64,000 bases of DNA, taken from Anaerolineales bacterium (lineage in GTDB: Bacteria; Chloroflexota; Anaerolineae; Anaerolineales; Villigracilaceae). Shown here piece by piece: positions 26,053 to 34,439 of this stretch (position 1 is its first letter; every line of letters starts with the position of its first letter). The notes under the pieces were generated by a model that saw only the letters and a program-made list of their open reading frames with translations, had not been told where the DNA came from and ran no database searches. The DNA lies in contig JABTUU010000002.1 in assembly GCA_015075275.1 (NCBI GenBank), positions 806,001 to 870,000 of the forward strand, written 5' to 3'. The position numbers and the translations under genes were made by a program.

Positions 26053-26696
26053 ACCTCCTCACCTTTTTCATCGTTTTAGTCGGTTGGATTTTTTCTTTAT
26101 GCTTGCATGAATTCTCACACGCGCTGGTTGCCTATTACGGCGGCGATTGGACCGTGCGCGAAAAAGGCTATCTCACGTTCAACCCGCTGAAGTATACCCA
26201 TCCTGTGTTCTCGCTCTTGTTGCCGCTTCTTTTCCTCCTTATGGGCGGGATCGGCTTGCCCGGCGGCGCCGTATATATCGAAACGTGGAGACTGCGAAAC
26301 GATTACTGGCGCAGCGCCGTGTCGTTGGCGGGACCGATGGCAAATGTGATAATTGCAATCCTTCTCGCGTTCGCGCTGAAGTTTACTTCGGTTGGGTTGA
26401 CCGCGTTAGGACCGGGGCTGGCTTTCCTCGCTTATTTACAGATCATGGCGGTTGTCTTGAACTTGATTCCCGTTCCGCCTTTCGACGGGTATGGCGTGAT
26501 CGAACCTTTCTTATCGCAGAACCTGCGCATGCGCATGCAGCCGATTCGCGGCGCGTTTACTTGGATCGTCTTCCTCTTGCTATGGTTTGTGCCATTTGTT
26601 GGGCAGGCGTTCGGGTTGGTCATATTGCTTTTCACGAATGTGCTTGGCATTCCGCGCGAGTTGATCGCGTTGGGCTATTCGCAGTTTAGACTTTAA
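26049..26696 (+). CDS. Site-2 protease family (M50) membrane metallopeptidase
   Basis: A 215-residue membrane protein with about five hydrophobic segments. The zinc motif HEFSH (His20, Glu21, His24) lies in the first membrane helix, and the second signature LNLIPVPPFDGYG (third ligand Asp) lies in a later one, followed by a C-terminal helix VLGIPRELIAL. Such short M50 proteins without PDZ or CBS domains are related to SpoIVFB/YwhC-like proteases that cut membrane substrates. It overlaps the upstream MBL hydrolase by four bases. Confidence 0.92.
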   Translation: MNLLTFFIVLVGWIFSLCLHEFSHALVAYYGGDWTVREKGYLTFNPLKYTHPVFSLLLPLLFLLMGGIGLPGGAVYIETWRLRNDYWRSAVSLAGPMANVIIAILLAFALKFTSVGLTALGPGLAFLAYLQIMAVVLNLIPVPPFDGYGVIEPFLSQNLRMRMQPIRGAFTWIVFLLLWFVPFVGQAFGLVILLFTNVLGIPRELIALGYSQFRL

Positions 26697-26782
26697 GTTA
26701 TCGCCGCAGGCGGCGCACTTGACCCGCCTTATAAGCCGTTCTACAATTCAAACGCCTAAAAAATTTTCTTTGGAGACAGATC

Positions 26783-29700
26783 ATGACTGATTATCTATTC
26801 CGCGGAAACCTTGCCAAACTCGACCCCGACGTATACAAACTGATGCAGCTTGAACAAGAGCGGCAAGCCCGCAAATTGATTCTCATCGCTTCTGAGTCGA
26901 CAGCCCCGTTGGCTGTGCGAGAGGCGTTATCGTCTGCGTTTCAGAACATCTACGCTGAAGGCTATCCCGATGAAGATACGCGTTGGATGGACGATGACGA
27001 AATCCTCGATTATCCTGCGCGCTTGACGGAATATCGTCGCAACAGCGACCCGCGCTACTACAAAGGAGTCGAATATGCGGACACGGTCGAGGCGCTTGCT
27101 CGCCGCCGCGCCGCGCAAACCTTTGCCGCGAATGGAATTACCGCCGATCAAATTTACGTGAACGTGCAAGCGCTCTCCGGCGGACCCGCTAACAACGCCG
27201 TCTATCAAGCGTTAATCCCCCTCGGCGAAACAGTCATGGGGCTCAATCTGCTGCATGGCGGACATTTATCGCATGGTTCGTCGGTCAACCGAAGCGGCAA
27301 GTGGTTTAAGGCGGTGCATTACACGATTGATGAAAATGAACGGCTCGACTATGCGGCGATCCGCGCATTGGCGAATGAACACAAGCCGAAACTATTGATC
27401 GCCGGTTACTCGTCCTATTCATGGATGCCCGATTGGAAGAAATTCCGCGAAATTGCGGATGAAGTCGGCGCGTATTTCCTTGCGGATATTTCACACGTCG
27501 GCGGATTGGTCGCGGCGGGCGTTGTCCCTTCGCCGATCGGGTATGCTCATGTGGTCATGTCTACCACGCATAAAAGCATTGACGGCCCGCGCGGAGCGGT
27601 GTTATTGACAACCGACTCGTCTATTGCGAAGAAACTGGATAGAGCCGTATTCCCCGGCGAACAGGGCGGACCGCACGTCAATGTCTTCGCGGCTCTTGCG
27701 CTGACGTTCAAGCTGACTCAAACCAAACAATTCAAACAACTCCAAACCCAAACCATTAAAAATGCAAAAGCCATGGCAGATCAATTTGAAAAGCGCGGAT
27801 TGCGCGTCCCGTTTGGCGGCACGGATACGCATCTCGTCAATGTGGATTGCACGAGCATCGTCGGCGAAGACGGCACGAAATTGAGCGGCGATCAGGCTTC
27901 GCGCATTTTAGACGTGGTAGGTGTAGTGGTGAACCGCAATACAATTCCCGGCGATAAGAACGCGCTCGACCCCTCCGGCATTCGGCTTGGCACGCCGTGG
28001 ATCACGCAACGCGGCTTCGATGAGAAGAGGACGCGCCAATTAGCGGATATTATGGCGGATGTGTTGCTCGCTTGCGCGCCTCATGCGGTAGACACGGTTC
28101 GCAAAGGACGACAGCGCCGCGCGAAAGTGGATTTCAATCTGTTGAACGCCGCGCGGTTGAAGGTCAGGAAATTAGCCGAAGCCGCCGGGATTGACTTCGC
28201 ATATAAAAAGAGCGGATACCCGCATTATTATTTCATTGACGATGCGGCAACATCCGGCGTGTTCGAGTTGCAAGGCGCGCGTGTACGGCAGATGTTGGAT
28301 TTCGCGGTCTCGTCTGACCTGAGCGCGTTGATGCCCGGTAAAGCGCAAGCGACGGAAATCTTTACGCCCAAAGGAAAAATCAAAGGGATGTTGAAGAATG
28401 TAGACGGCGCGACCTATCAACTGGCTGTCTCCCAAAATAAAGCCTCGCTGGCGGCGACGTGGTTGCGCGATCTATCGGATGGATATACATCGCTCTTAAT
28501 GAATGGCGAAAAAGATCATACCGCCAAGCGTATCCCCGGACCGACGATTGTGACCGGTGTCAGGGCGTCGGCAGCGACGTGGAAAGCGGAACCAAGAAGC
28601 GCGGAAAAACCTTGGTTCATTGGAAGCGATTCGAACGTCAAAAGGGAAGCGTTGCCGTCGTTTGAATGGAAGGACATTGAAGGGGAGCTTAAGAAAACAA
28701 GATTAAATCAAACGCACCGCGATCTGGGTGGGCGCATGGTCCCGTTTGGAGGTTGGGAGATGCCGGTACAGTATACGTCCATTTACGAGGAACATCTTGC
28801 CGTGCGACAGGCGGCGGGGTTATTCGATGTCAGCCATATGGGCGTGTACGATGTGCGCGGCGCGGATGCGGCTTCGTTCCTCGACGCGGTCTGCGGTAAC
28901 GATTGCGGCGGGATGAAGCCGGGCGCCTCGTTATACACGCATTTTCTCACACCCGATGCGGACGTGCTTGACGATCTGCTGGTGTATCGCCGCGGCTGGA
29001 ACGATTATCTTGTGGTCGTGAATGCGTCGAACGATGATAAAGATCGCGCGTGGCTTGAAAGCGTGCGTGATGGAAAAGTGAAAATTGATAATGCGCGTTC
29101 ATTTGCGCGAACGTACGGTTATAACGCCGAGATCCGCAATTTGCGCGATGCAAGAGCGGGCGATGCGATGCGGGTGGATATTGCATTGCAGGGTCCAAAG
29201 TCGAAAGATATTTTGTTTGCGCTGGGAGTGGATGCGGAGACGCGCGTACGATTAAATAAATTGAAGCGGACGGAATTATGCGACGCGGTTATTGGCGGGT
29301 TTGATCTGATCGTTTCGCGCACCGGCTACACGGGCGAGAAGATGGCGTTTGAGTTATTCGTTCATCCTGAGCGTTCGGTCGAGTTTTGGAACGCGATTTT
29401 GAAAGTGGGCGCGCCGTTTGGCGTGAAGCCGGTCGGTTTGGGCGCGCGGGATTCATTGCGGACCGAGGCTGGGCTGCCATTGTATGGTCACGAAATGGGA
29501 TTAGGCTCCGGGCAAAACGATCGAGATCTAGGCGTCGCGGAAGGCGGGTTCGGTTCGTACGTCAAAACGTACAAGCCGTGGTTCATTGGACGCGAAGCGT
29601 TTGTGGCGCGAGAAAAAACGCGCACAGGCGCGACGATTCGTTTTCGTTTTGACGAACAGCGCGTCCGCCCCGCGCATCATGGCGACCCGGTAACGGCGGA

Positions 29701-29881
29701 TGGTAAGCTTATCGGCTTTGTGACCTCTTGCGCGATTGATACCGAACGCTTCCTGACCGGTCAGGCGTATGTAGATTTAGCGTACGCGGCAGAAGGCGCG
29801 GTCATCGGAATTCATCAAGGCGGCGCGATGGATAAACCGGCGACGGCGGCTAAGGTTGTGAGCAGATTCGCGAAGTTGTAG
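26783..29881 (+). CDS. Fused serine hydroxymethyltransferase / aminomethyltransferase (GlyA-GcvT)
   Basis: A 1032-residue fusion of two folate-dependent one-carbon enzymes. Residues 1 to about 430 are serine hydroxymethyltransferase: ASESTAPLAVREALSS, YAEGYP, HGGHLSHGSS, and MSTTHKSIDGPRG with the pyridoxal-phosphate Lys264. A 25-30 residue insertion after YAEGYP is not in the standard enzyme. Residues 639-1032 are GcvT, the T-protein of glycine cleavage: THRDLGGRMVPFGGWEMPVQY, GLFDVSHMGV, SRTGYTGEKMAFELFV, and LGARDSLRTEAGLPLYGHEM. The stretch between (about 490-590) aligns by eye with the front half of GcvT (GVFELQGARVRQMLD, DLSALMPGK, TPKGKIKG), so it looks like a degenerate second GcvT-like unit. 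Together the fusion would interconvert serine, glycine and methylene-tetrahydrofolate. No gcvH or gcvP is nearby. Confidence 0.93.
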   Translation: MTDYLFRGNLAKLDPDVYKLMQLEQERQARKLILIASESTAPLAVREALSSAFQNIYAEGYPDEDTRWMDDDEILDYPARLTEYRRNSDPRYYKGVEYADTVEALARRRAAQTFAANGITADQIYVNVQALSGGPANNAVYQALIPLGETVMGLNLLHGGHLSHGSSVNRSGKWFKAVHYTIDENERLDYAAIRALANEHKPKLLIAGYSSYSWMPDWKKFREIADEVGAYFLADISHVGGLVAAGVVPSPIGYAHVVMSTTHKSIDGPRGAVLLTTDSSIAKKLDRAVFPGEQGGPHVNVFAALALTFKLTQTKQFKQLQTQTIKNAKAMADQFEKRGLRVPFGGTDTHLVNVDCTSIVGEDGTKLSGDQASRILDVVGVVVNRNTIPGDKNALDPSGIRLGTPWITQRGFDEKRTRQLADIMADVLLACAPHAVDTVRKGRQRRAKVDFNLLNAARLKVRKLAEAAGIDFAYKKSGYPHYYFIDDAATSGVFELQGARVRQMLDFAVSSDLSALMPGKAQATEIFTPKGKIKGMLKNVDGATYQLAVSQNKASLAATWLRDLSDGYTSLLMNGEKDHTAKRIPGPTIVTGVRASAATWKAEPRSAEKPWFIGSDSNVKREALPSFEWKDIEGELKKTRLNQTHRDLGGRMVPFGGWEMPVQYTSIYEEHLAVRQAAGLFDVSHMGVYDVRGADAASFLDAVCGNDCGGMKPGASLYTHFLTPDADVLDDLLVYRRGWNDYLVVVNASNDDKDRAWLESVRDGKVKIDNARSFARTYGYNAEIRNLRDARAGDAMRVDIALQGPKSKDILFALGVDAETRVRLNKLKRTELCDAVIGGFDLIVSRTGYTGEKMAFELFVHPERSVEFWNAILKVGAPFGVKPVGLGARDSLRTEAGLPLYGHEMGLGSGQNDRDLGVAEGGFGSYVKTYKPWFIGREAFVAREKTRTGATIRFRFDEQRVRPAHHGDPVTADGKLIGFVTSCAIDTERFLTGQAYVDLAYAAEGAVIGIHQGGAMDKPATAAKVVSRFAKL

Positions 29882-29921
29882 AAAGCGCGTTTTCGATAGA
29901 TTTCCCGCCATTAACTTAAAT

Positions 29922-29960
29922 GATGAACGCCAGAGTGAGGGGGGCACCCTAGCGTTCATC
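29922..29960 (+). terminator. Hairpin after the GlyA-GcvT gene
   Basis: GATGAACGC (29922-29930) pairs perfectly with GCGTTCATC (29952-29960); the long loop contains GGGGGGCACCC, which could form a smaller inner hairpin. It is about 40 bases after the stop and lacks a clean T-run, so the terminator assignment is tentative. Confidence 0.4.
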
Positions 29961-30045
29961 GCTTTGAATATTACTATAACCAATCCGCTTTTGCAAGGGA
30001 AAATTTATTAATGTTTCATAATAATTAAGACATGTCCATGAGACA

Positions 30046-30117
30046 TGCCCCGAGCGGGAATCGAACCCACATCTAAGCCTTAGGAGTGCCTTGTTCTATC
30101 CATTGAACTATCGGGGC
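30046..30117 (-). tRNA. tRNA-Arg (anticodon CCT)
   Basis: The reverse strand has acceptor GCCCCGA/TCGGGGC with discriminator A, T-arm GTGGGTTCGATTCCCGC and anticodon loop CTCCTAA, which gives CCT and reads AGG. The anticodon stem carries an A-G mismatch next to the loop. CCA is not encoded. It is divergent from the valS leader promoter. Confidence 0.93.
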
Positions 30118-30145
30118 GTCGGCAAAATTATATCAAAGAATAAAC

Positions 30146-30174
30146 TTGACGCGATAAGCGTCTCTCTTTATAAT
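30146..30174 (+). promoter_or_regulatory. Consensus-like promoter of the valS T-box transcript
   Basis: TTGACG (30146-30151) and TATAAT (30169-30174) are exactly 17 bases apart. Transcription would begin near 30181, matching the start of the T-box leader. Confidence 0.85.
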
Positions 30175-30181
30175 TCTAACC

Positions 30182-30477
30182 GTTCAGAAGCAGTAGATGG
30201 ACTTGTCGCCTGATAGAGAAGAGCGCGCACGGTGGAAGCGTTCGCAGGATTGCGCCATTGAAGTCGTCTGAATGTAACGCCGAAGAAAATTGACGCGAGT
30301 TGATGATTAGACCGGCGCGGGTTGCCCGTTACAGCGATCAAAGTGCGTTTGAAAGTTGAAAGGTCGAACGTTAAAGGCAAAAGCCTGCAACTCGTAACCA
30401 TTAAACCTTCAAACGAATGCAGGTGGTACCGCGGAGTTAGCGCTTCGTCCTCTTATTGGACGGAGCGCTTTTGTTTT
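30182..30477 (+). promoter_or_regulatory. T-box riboswitch leader controlling valS
   Basis: The leader senses uncharged tRNA and lets transcription continue when it binds. The diagnostic T-box sequence AATGCAGGTGGTACCGCGG is at 30416-30434. It is followed by a terminator hairpin, AGCGCTTCGTCC (30439-30450) with GGACGGAGCGCT (30458-30469), and a T-rich tail to 30477. Upstream, stem I features such as AGTAGATGGAC, AGAGAAG and GGTGGAAGC are visible. Valine codons that could be the specifier are GTC at 30263-30268 and GTA at 30274-30276; I cannot decide without folding. The valS gene starts 105 bases after the terminator, across a palindromic repeat. Confidence 0.93.
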
Positions 30478-30489
30478 AAATTTTATATG

Positions 30490-30569
30490 TCATTGCGAGG
30501 AGCGTTCGCTGTGACGAAGCAATCCCCGCAAAGTGGAGATTGCTTCGCCGCTTCGTGGCTCGCAATGAT
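30490..30569. repeat. Palindromic intergenic repeat of the CATTGCGAG...GAAGCAATC family (copy 2)
   Basis: The ends CATTGCGAG and CTCGCAATG are exact reverse complements, and the inside carries GACGAAGCAATCCCC and GGAGATTGCTTCG. It is inserted between the T-box terminator and the valS ribosome site GAGGAG (30572-30577), and would form a second hairpin in every valS mRNA that escapes the terminator. Confidence 0.85.
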
Positions 30570-30582
30570 ATGAGGAGACCTA

Positions 30583-31608
30583 ATGACCAAACACGAACTA
30601 CCCAAAGCCTACGACTTCAAATCCACCGAGTCGCGCGTGTACGCCATGTGGGAGGCGGGCGGATTCTTCCAGCCGCATAACGACCCGAACAAAGCGGACT
30701 TCGACCCGAACATCGAGCCGTTTGTCATCGCCATCCCGCCGCCGAACGTGACAGGCGAACTGCATCTCGGTCATGCCATGTTCGTCAGCGTCGAAGACTT
30801 GATGATCCGCTACCATCGCATGAAAGGCTATTCCACGCTTTGGTTGCCGGGCGTTGATCACGCCGGTATCGCCACGCAACTGATGGTGGAACGCGACCTC
30901 CTGCAAAAAGAAGAAGTGACGCGCGAAGAACTTGGGCGCGAGGAATTCGTCAAACGCACATGGGAGTGGAAGCGCAAATATGGGAGCATCATCACTATGC
31001 AGATTCGCCGCCTCGGCGCCTCGTGCGATTGGAGCCGCGAACGCTTCACTATGGACGATGGGCTGAGTCGCGCCGTAAGGGAAGCGTTCGTCCGCCTCTA
31101 CGAAAAGGGATTGATCTACCGCGGACCACGCCTCATCAACTGGTCGCCGGGACTCAAGACTGCTGTCTCTGACGTTGAAGTGGAATATGAGGAAGAAGAA
31201 GCGACGCTGTATTACTTCAAGTATATGATTAAACCTTCCGAAGGTTCCGAACCTTTGGAAGGTTATATACCGGTCGCTACCATCCGCCCCGAAACGATTT
31301 TGGGCGATACGGCTGTGGCTGTCCACCCCGACGATGAGCGCTTCAAAAAATTCATTGGCAAGACAGTCATCGTGCCGATTCTGAATCGCGAAATCCCTGT
31401 GATTGCGGATGAGTATGTGAGTATGGAGTTCGGCACGGGCGCGCTCAAGATCACGCCGGGTCACGATCCCAACGACTATAACATCGCGCAGAAGCACAAT
31501 TTGCCTATTATCTCTATGCTGGACGCGGAGGCGAAGGTCAACGAAAACGGCGGCAAGTATAAGGTCAAGATCGCTATGAAGCGCGGAAGAATTTGTGGGC
31601 TGACATGA
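30583..31608 (+). CDS. valS: Valyl-tRNA synthetase, N-terminal portion (apparent frameshift)
   Basis: ValRS charges tRNA-Val. This frame holds the first 327 or so residues: the HIGH-type signature PPPNVTGELHLGHAM, the LWLPGVDHAGIATQ region, RRLGASCDWSRERFTMDDGL, and the first half of the CP1 editing domain (ATIRPETILGDTAVAVHPDDERF, MEFGTGALKITPGHDPNDY). After NENGGKYK the frame turns into 14 unrelated residues and stops at 31608. The continuing ValRS sequence is in the frame one base over from 31566, so one base (most simply a G in AAGGGTC, present as AAGGTC at 31561-31566) appears missing. GAGGAG and the ATG at 30583 fix the start. Confidence 0.93.
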   Translation: MTKHELPKAYDFKSTESRVYAMWEAGGFFQPHNDPNKADFDPNIEPFVIAIPPPNVTGELHLGHAMFVSVEDLMIRYHRMKGYSTLWLPGVDHAGIATQLMVERDLLQKEEVTREELGREEFVKRTWEWKRKYGSIITMQIRRLGASCDWSRERFTMDDGLSRAVREAFVRLYEKGLIYRGPRLINWSPGLKTAVSDVEVEYEEEEATLYYFKYMIKPSEGSEPLEGYIPVATIRPETILGDTAVAVHPDDERFKKFIGKTVIVPILNREIPVIADEYVSMEFGTGALKITPGHDPNDYNIAQKHNLPIISMLDAEAKVNENGGKYKVKIAMKRGRICGLT

Positions 31609-33287
31609 AAGCCGCGGGACTCGTCATTAAAGAAGAACCGTACCGCACGACCATCCCAAGATCACAGCGCGGCGGAGAGATCGTCGAGCCGATGATCTCC
31701 GAACAGTGGTTCGTGAAAATGGACTCGCTTGCCAGCGCGGGACTCGATGCCGTGCGCGATGGGCGCATCAAAATCGTGCCGGAGCGGTTCGAGAAGGTTT
31801 ATTTTAACTGGCTCGAAAACATCGAAGATTGGTGTATCAGCCGCCAATTGTGGTGGGGACATCGCATTCCGGTCTGGTATTGCGCGGACGGGCACATGAC
31901 CGTGACGCGCGAAGACCCAACACAATGCGCGACCTGCGGCTCGAAGGAGATTCGTCAAGACGACGACGTGTTGGATACATGGTTCTCTTCCGGCTTGTGG
32001 CCCTTCTCCACGCTCGGCTGGCCCCAAGAAACGCCTGACTTGAAATATTTTTATCCCACTTCGTACATGGAGACGGGCTACGACATCATCTTCTTTTGGG
32101 TGGCGCGCATGATCATGATGGGGCTGGAGTTCACCGACGAAGCGCCATTCCATACCGTGTATTTGCACGGATTGGTGCGCGACGAGCATGGACGCAAAAT
32201 GTCCAAAACGTATGGCAACGTGATAGACCCGCTCACCGTGATGGATGAGTTCGGGACGGATGCGCTTCGCTTCACCCTTCTAGTTGGTTCCACGCCCGGA
32301 AATGACATGAACCTTTCGGTCAAACGCGTCGAAGCCAACCGCAACTTTGCCAATAAGCTCTGGAATTTGGGAAGGTTTGTGATCAATGCAGTTTCAAGCG
32401 TCACGTTTCAAGCGTCAAGCAACGCTAACCAGACTTTGGCAGATTTGTGGATCTCGGCAAAACTCGAACAGCTCATCCGCGACGTAGAGCGGAACTTCCA
32501 AAACTTCCAATATGGGCAGGCGGGTCAACAGATTTACGATTTTATCTGGTCCGACTTCGCCGATTGGTATGTGGAGATCGCTAAAGAGCAGATGAAGAAC
32601 GCAGCGACTCAAAAGCAGACGGTCGAGTTGTTGGCGCGCGCATTTGATACATGCTTACGCTTGCTTCATCCGTTCACACCGTTTGTCACCGAAGAGTTGT
32701 GGGGGCATCTTCGCAATACGCTGCGCGAATCTTCGCTATCCGATCTTTGCGCAGATTGGTCTCCCGCGCTTGTCGCATCGAAATTTCCCGAGCCTGCCCA
32801 GCTCGAAGGTTGGGAGGAGACGAAGATCGCCGAATTTGGGTTGATACAAGAGATCGTGCGTGCCATTCGTAACTTGCGCGCAGAAAAGAATGTGACTCCT
32901 TCGAAAAAGATCTCCGCCATCGTCACCGGCGGAGATCGGCTCGATTTTCTACGCGAGCAATCTTCCGCTATTGCGGCGCTCGCTGGTTTGGACGAATCGC
33001 AAACGACCATGCTGCGAACGCTTGATGAAACGCCCAACGATTCTGTCGCGTTAGTGATAGGTTCCATTGAAATTTATCTTCCATTAGCGGGTATGCTGGA
33101 TGCGGCTGAGGAGCGCGCGCGCTTGGAGAAGGAATTGAAGGAAGTCGAATCGCATATTGAGCGATTGGAAAAATTGCTTTCGAGCGACTTTGCCGGTAAA
33201 GCTCCTTCCGCGCTCGTCCAAAAAGAACGCAACAAACTCGCCGGGTATAAAGACACCGCCGAAAAGATCAAGGCGCAATTGAAGTAA
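31566..33287 (+). CDS. valS: Valyl-tRNA synthetase, C-terminal portion (apparent frameshift)
   Basis: This frame continues ValRS without a gap: QDRYEARKNLWADMKAAGLV, RSGGEIVEPMISEQWFVKM-like editing-domain end (seen as SQRGGEIVEPMISEQWF), WCISRQLWWGHRIPVWYC, TWFSSGLWPFSTLGWP, and the second ATP signature GRKMSKTYGNVIDPL. The anticodon-binding domain follows (FANKLWNLGRFVINAV, HPFTPFVTEELW), and the protein ends in the ValRS coiled-coil arm (EERARLEKELKEVESHIERLEKLL) typical of the family. The nearest initiation codon in this frame is a TTG at 31593, which cannot give an active enzyme by itself. Both parts together equal one normal-length synthetase. Confidence 0.93.
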   Translation, partial: QDRYEARKNLWADMKAAGLVIKEEPYRTTIPRSQRGGEIVEPMISEQWFVKMDSLASAGLDAVRDGRIKIVPERFEKVYFNWLENIEDWCISRQLWWGHRIPVWYCADGHMTVTREDPTQCATCGSKEIRQDDDVLDTWFSSGLWPFSTLGWPQETPDLKYFYPTSYMETGYDIIFFWVARMIMMGLEFTDEAPFHTVYLHGLVRDEHGRKMSKTYGNVIDPLTVMDEFGTDALRFTLLVGSTPGNDMNLSVKRVEANRNFANKLWNLGRFVINAVSSVTFQASSNANQTLADLWISAKLEQLIRDVERNFQNFQYGQAGQQIYDFIWSDFADWYVEIAKEQMKNAATQKQTVELLARAFDTCLRLLHPFTPFVTEELWGHLRNTLRESSLSDLCADWSPALVASKFPEPAQLEGWEETKIAEFGLIQEIVRAIRNLRAEKNVTPSKKISAIVTGGDRLDFLREQSSAIAALAGLDESQTTMLRTLDETPNDSVALVIGSIEIYLPLAGMLDAAEERARLEKELKEVESHIERLEKLLSSDFAGKAPSALVQKERNKLAGYKDTAEKIKAQLK

Positions 33288-33316
33288 GTTGGCGTATAAT
33301 CGCATCAATTGAATAC

Positions 33317-33500
33317 AACCTTCGGGGCAGGGTGCAATTCCCGATCGGCGGTATAGCCCGCGAGCAGGTACGACCGATAAGCATGACCGACTTAAGTCGG
33401 TCGTACGGCACGATACTGGTGACACCTGCACTGCACCAAACGCAGTGCGGTGCAAGTGAATTCCAGAGCCGACAGTAACAGTCTGGATAGAAGAAGGATA
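33317..33500 (+). promoter_or_regulatory. FMN riboswitch (RFN element)
   Basis: The RNA element binds flavin mononucleotide and turns off downstream genes. Conserved blocks are present in order: TTCGGGGCAGGGTG, AATTCCCGATCGGCGGTA, AGCCCGCGAGC, a variable hairpin built on GACCGACTTAAGTCGGTC, then GAATTCCAGAGCCGACAGTA and AGTCTGGATAGAAGAAGGA. The optional arm GCACTGCACCAAACGCAGTGCGGTGC is long. A TATAAT at 33295-33300 just after the valS stop could be its -10 element. The genes controlled are an ABC importer, consistent with riboflavin uptake. Confidence 0.96.
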
Positions 33501-33587
33501 CCGACTCACCGCGAGTCTGATTTGACGCGAGCCCCCGAAAACGATCTTAGTTTTCGGCTTTGCGTCTCAGGCCAGAGTCTTGATTTT

Positions 33588-33616
33588 GCGCCCCGACTTC
33601 TCGCGGCGCTTTTTTT
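33588..33616 (+). terminator. Intrinsic terminator of the FMN riboswitch expression platform
   Basis: GCGCC (33588-33592) pairs with GGCGC (33605-33609), followed by seven Ts (33610-33616). It lies between the aptamer and the permease ATG at 33635, as expected for transcriptional control by FMN. Confidence 0.8.
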
Positions 33617-33634
33617 GCGCCTGTGTTACCGCTC

Positions 33635-34387
33635 ATGTATAAACGCCTCTTACCCATCGTATTTTCCGCTTTTGTATTCCTGCTCGCTTGGAGTCTGGCT
33701 GCGCGTTACAGCGGAATCCCCAACTTCATTTTGCCGTCGCCGCTTAGCGTATGGGCTCGTTTTCTTAGAGCGGTAAACGACGGAAGCTTGGCGTATCACA
33801 CTGGCATTACCTTGAGCGAGATCGTGTTAGGGCTGATCGCCGGCGTGACGATCGCTACGATTTTGGGCTATTTGCTCGCTAAATCGCGATCGTTAGAAAA
33901 AATCTTGTCGCCGTATATCGTCGCCAGTCAGGCGATTCCGGTGGTGGCGATTGCTCCGCTGTTGATCATCTGGTTGGGAGATGGGATTCTCTCGAAAGCA
34001 ATCATTTGTGCATTGATCGTGTTTTTCCCTGTGCTGGTGAATACGATCGTGGGCGTGCGCGCCGTGCCGGCCGCGCTATACGATTTGATGAATTCGCTGC
34101 ATGCCTCGCGCGCGCAGATTCTATGGAAGGTGGAAGCGCCCGCTTCGCTGCCGGTCTTCCTCGGCGGGATGCGCGTGGGCGCGACGTTATCGGTCATCGG
34201 CGCGATCGTCGGTGAATTGGTGGATGCGCAAAGCGGGTTGGGATTCTTGCTGCGCGTGGGCGATTTTCAGTACGATACGCCGATGGTCTTTGTGGCGGTC
34301 TTCACCTTGATCGCGCTGGCGTTGATGTTGTATGGAATTGTAAGAATGTTGGAGAATAAATTTTTGAAGTGGCAGAACATATCATAA
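33635..34387 (+). CDS. ribX: ABC transporter permease, RibX-like riboflavin importer
   Basis: A 250-residue membrane protein with about six hydrophobic segments. The EAA loop that contacts the ATPase is visible as KVEAPASLPVFLGGMRVGATLSVIGAIVGELV (around residues 165-200). The fold is that of nitrate/taurine/thiamine-type permeases (IPNFILPSPLSVWARF near the start). Its position just behind an FMN riboswitch points to riboflavin as substrate; the RibXY systems known from Chloroflexota have this arrangement. The ATG at 33635 follows the riboswitch terminator by only 18 bases and has no clear Shine-Dalgarno sequence; a GTG at 33623 is an alternative. Confidence 0.88.
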   Translation: MYKRLLPIVFSAFVFLLAWSLAARYSGIPNFILPSPLSVWARFLRAVNDGSLAYHTGITLSEIVLGLIAGVTIATILGYLLAKSRSLEKILSPYIVASQAIPVVAIAPLLIIWLGDGILSKAIICALIVFFPVLVNTIVGVRAVPAALYDLMNSLHASRAQILWKVEAPASLPVFLGGMRVGATLSVIGAIVGELVDAQSGLGFLLRVGDFQYDTPMVFVAVFTLIALALMLYGIVRMLENKFLKWQNIS

Positions 34388-34417
34388 CGTCATTGCGAGC
34401 GAAGCGAAGCAATGACG
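34388..34417. repeat. Short palindromic repeat of the CATTGCGAG family (copy 3)
   Basis: CGTCATTGC (34388-34396) and GCAATGACG (34409-34417) are exact reverse complements around GAGCGAAGCGAA. It sits between the ribX stop and the ribosome site of ribY and may affect the relative expression of the two genes. Confidence 0.75.
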
Positions 34418-34439
34418 GAATCGAAAAGGAGATTCAATA

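Noticed and set aside
31540..31620. Programmed frameshift in valS
   Set aside because: No slippery heptamer or stimulatory structure is evident, and ValRS is not known to use one; a missing base explains the break better.
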